This document shows, piece after piece, positions 7,477 through 9,624 of a DNA stretch of 9,624 nt (position 1 is the first letter of the stretch; each line of letters opens with the position of its first letter). The translations under genes were made by a program, and so were the position numbers. The notes below the pieces were generated by a model that was given only the letters and a program-made list of their open reading frames with translations, did not search any database and was not told where the DNA came from. The stretch is taken from contig CAMLDJ010000205.1 in NCBI GenBank assembly GCA_946478755.1, forward strand, positions 1-9,624. Reading direction: 5' to 3'. The DNA comes from an uncultured Pedobacter sp. GTDB lineage: Bacteria > Bacteroidota > Bacteroidia > Sphingobacteriales > Sphingobacteriaceae.

Positions 7477-7549
7477 TGCAGCGCAGTATTTACTCATTCT
7501 GAAAAGGGAAATATTTGGTATCAGCTATTCATTACACTTAAAACCAAAT

Positions 7550-9624
7550 ATGAAAATGAGAATCCTCAAAATTTTATTTATCTGCGTCGTGGTGTGGGCA
7601 GTTCCCACCTATTCTTTTGCGCAACGTAAGATTTCCGGACAAGTACTGAGTGAACTCAATGAGCCGCTAACCGGTGTTACTATTGTCGTTCCAGGTGCAG
7701 TCCCGAAAGAAATTACAACAACTGATGGTCAGGGACGCTTTACCCTCAACACCAGTAAGGGCACCTTTTTAGTAACCTACATTGGTTACAAAAACCAAAC
7801 CATCACCATTGGAGACAAAACCTTATTTACCATTAAGATGGAGAGCGATGATCAGGGACTAGATGATGTTGTGGTAGTTGGTTATGGTAAGCAATCGAAA
7901 CGTAACATTACCGGAGCAGTAAGTAATCTAAAAGCAGAAGACGTAGTACGTACTTCGTCTACTTCCACCGCAGGGGCACTCGCAGGTAAGGTACAGGGTA
8001 TTTCCGTTCGTGCTAAAGATGCCCGTCCTGGTCGCGGAGCCAGTATCGAAGTCCGAAATATGGGCAACCCATTATTTGTAATCGATGGTGTTGCCTATGG
8101 TGGCCAGACCGGAACAGACTGGGTAGGTACTCAAAATGCTTCTGGCGCAGATATTTTCAATTCATTAAACCTTGAAGATATCGAAAGCATATCTATTCTT
8201 AAAGATGCAGCCGCTGCTGTATATGGTTTTAGGGCTTCACGAGGGGTAGTTTTAATTACTACGAAAAAAGGTTCAAAAGATGAATCTGTAAAAATAAATG
8301 TTAATGGCTATTTGGGTTGGCAAAACCTGACCCGTTTTCCTGAAATGGCCACTGCAGCTCAATATACCAAAGGTTTGGTAGAGGCGGCTCAAAACGAAGG
8401 CCGCGATCCGAGCGCAGTTTATACCCGTGCAGAACTCGCAAAATGGCAAGCTGGTACCGAACCTGGTTATCAGGGCTACGACTATGCTGATATGGTTATC
8501 CGTAAAGACATTCCACAGCAATACATTAATGCCAACATCACTGGTGGTGGCAAGAAATCTAATTACTTTCTATCGGTAGGTAACCTGCAACAGGATGCCA
8601 TGATTAAAGACTTTAACTATAAACGTACGAACTTACAGGCCAATCTAGAAGCAACCGTGCTGGAAGGCCTTACAATAGGTACACAAATTTCAGCCAGACA
8701 AGAAAAAACACAGGATGTGGGATTGCCAGGTGGCGATGGTTATTTTTCTTCTATCTTGGCGATTTTCAAAAACAGGCCAACAGTTGGTCCTTATGCTAAC
8801 GACAATCCGCTGTATCCGAATCAAACCAATGAGTTTGCCTACAACCCGGCAATTTTTAGTAGAGATATAGCTGGTTATAAAGACAATACTTTCATGAGCG
8901 GGAATGTAAATATGACCGCAGCTTACAAAACCAAATTTGGTTTATCAGCAAAAGGAATTGTTTCTTACAATTACACCAATAACAAGTTCGATGGATTTCA
9001 ATATAGCTATGATGTATACAGATATGACAATGGCAATTATGTACGCAGTAATGGAACCAATTCGAGATGGCGCTACAAAACTGATCGTGTAGCGGTAGCG
9101 AGATCTGCACAATTTCAGTTAGATTATACCAAGCAAATCGGCGACCATAATTTCTCTGTAATGGCAGGATATGAACGCTCTGATTGGGACAGAACATTGA
9201 CTACCATAGGCTCTAACCCTACTAATAACTATATTCCTTTAGTAAACACAGTTGCTGAACTTAGTGGTATTGGCGACGAATGGTTGTATGAAGCAAGAGC
9301 TGGTTTCATCGGTCGTTTGAATTACAATTATAAAGGTAAATACCTGCTTGAAATCCTGGGTAGATATGATGGTTCTTACCTGTATTATACAGGTAAAGAA
9401 TGGGGGCTTTTTCCAGGAGCAAGTTTAGGCTGGCGCATTTCTGATGAGCCATTCTTCAAGCCACTTAAAAGTGTGATAAATGATTTAAAACTTCGTGTTT
9501 CAGTGGGGCAAACAGGTTTAGAAGAAGGTGTAGGGATGCATGGCTACCTCGCTGGCAACACTTGGAATTCTGGAAATGCAATATTAAACGGAACATATTA
9601 TCCGGGTATTGACCCTAGAGACCC
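7550..9624 (+). CDS. SusC/RagA-type TonB-dependent outer-membrane transporter (N-terminal 691 residues, cut by window edge)
   Basis: An outer-membrane beta-barrel that imports a ligand, typically an oligosaccharide, powered by TonB-ExbBD, usually under a SusD lipoprotein lid. Reads open from ATG 7550 (a second ATG at 7556 is possible) to the edge. Signal peptide 1-24 (MKMRILKILFICVVV..., cleavage after SFA); carboxypeptidase-regulatory-like beta-sandwich about 26-98 (ISGQVLSELNEPLTGVTIVV); family signature DDVVVVGYGKQSKRNITGAVS at 105-125; plug with FVIDGVAYGG (176-185) and IESISILKDAAAAVYGFRAS (211-230) followed by RGVVLITTKKG; then barrel strands. No STN (secretin/TonB N-terminal) domain precedes it, so control by the adjacent HTCS fits better than an anti-sigma system. 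Full members have about 1000 residues, so roughly 300 are missing. The plug loop before FVIDG is short (VRNMGNPL). SusD should follow outside the window. The substrate is unknown. Confidence 0.96.
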   Translation, partial: MKMRILKILFICVVVWAVPTYSFAQRKISGQVLSELNEPLTGVTIVVPGAVPKEITTTDGQGRFTLNTSKGTFLVTYIGYKNQTITIGDKTLFTIKMESDDQGLDDVVVVGYGKQSKRNITGAVSNLKAEDVVRTSSTSTAGALAGKVQGISVRAKDARPGRGASIEVRNMGNPLFVIDGVAYGGQTGTDWVGTQNASGADIFNSLNLEDIESISILKDAAAAVYGFRASRGVVLITTKKGSKDESVKINVNGYLGWQNLTRFPEMATAAQYTKGLVEAAQNEGRDPSAVYTRAELAKWQAGTEPGYQGYDYADMVIRKDIPQQYINANITGGGKKSNYFLSVGNLQQDAMIKDFNYKRTNLQANLEATVLEGLTIGTQISARQEKTQDVGLPGGDGYFSSILAIFKNRPTVGPYANDNPLYPNQTNEFAYNPAIFSRDIAGYKDNTFMSGNVNMTAAYKTKFGLSAKGIVSYNYTNNKFDGFQYSYDVYRYDNGNYVRSNGTNSRWRYKTDRVAVARSAQFQLDYTKQIGDHNFSVMAGYERSDWDRTLTTIGSNPTNNYIPLVNTVAELSGIGDEWLYEARAGFIGRLNYNYKGKYLLEILGRYDGSYLYYTGKEWGLFPGASLGWRISDEPFFKPLKSVINDLKLRVSVGQTGLEEGVGMHGYLAGNTWNSGNAILNGTYYPGIDPRD

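Larger units (their letters stand above)
7260..7549. other. Leader/promoter region between the HTCS gene and susC-like gene
   Basis: 290 bases without a gene. No convincing terminator follows the HTCS stop: GCTTT-AAA-AAAGC (7261-7273) is short and lacks a T-tract. A bulged hairpin ATATGGCT/AGCTCATAT lies at 7313-7333. The distal part holds a 9-bp inverted repeat (7405-7454) and a direct repeat (7413-7476). A weak promoter can be proposed: TTTTG at 7463-7467, about 19 bases, then TATTTACT (7487-7494), only a partial match to TAnnTTTG, as expected if an activator is needed. Gene-specific control by the HTCS protein most likely acts here (inference). Confidence 0.55.

Noticed and set aside
7882..9197. 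Minus-strand open frames of 61-101 codons inside the susC-like gene
   Set aside because: They are antisense to clearly conserved SusC plug and barrel sequence and look like frame shadows.

Overview
The window looks like chromosomal DNA of a Bacteroidota species, probably a Sphingobacteriaceae relative such as Pedobacter (the family is an inference). The grounds are: a hybrid two-component regulator of the HTCS type followed by a SusC/RagA outer-membrane transporter; an ATP synthase beta subunit with an extra loop of about 10 residues before its GQMNEPPG motif; promoters fitting the Bacteroidota -7 box TAnnTTTG; and starts preceded by A-rich sequence instead of a GGAGG Shine-Dalgarno.

Left part (1-2590), housekeeping. 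The 5' part of atpD reads leftward from 748 and runs off the edge. Divergently, an RmlD-like NAD(P)-dependent reductase (910-1818) is followed by an AhpE-like peroxiredoxin whose likely real start is 1917, not the upstream ATG at 1863. A tRNA-Arg (anticodon ACG, 2480-2553) then has its own near-consensus promoter and a strong intrinsic terminator.

Middle gap (2589-3242), about 650 bases without a convincing intact gene. It holds several short minus-strand stretches that read like protein but are broken by stops and frame changes, a promoter-like box and a small dyad. It may be the eroded remnant of an accessory gene beside a tRNA gene; this is tentative.

Right part (3243-9624), a nutrient-sensing and uptake locus. 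The HTCS protein (1338 aa) combines a signal peptide, fourteen propeller repeats, a Y_Y_Y domain, one membrane helix, histidine kinase, receiver and AraC-type DNA-binding domains. After a 290-base leader with a notable inverted repeat and a direct repeat comes a SusC/RagA-type TonB-dependent transporter, cut by the window end after 691 codons. The likely logic, by analogy with polysaccharide utilisation loci, is that a periplasmic ligand is sensed by the HTCS propellers, the AraC domain activates the susC promoter, and SusC with a SusD partner expected beyond the window imports more of it. No degradative enzyme is in view, so the substrate cannot be told. I do not see a clearly novel system; the points most worth a check are the 2589-3242 gap, the susC leader and the peroxiredoxin start.
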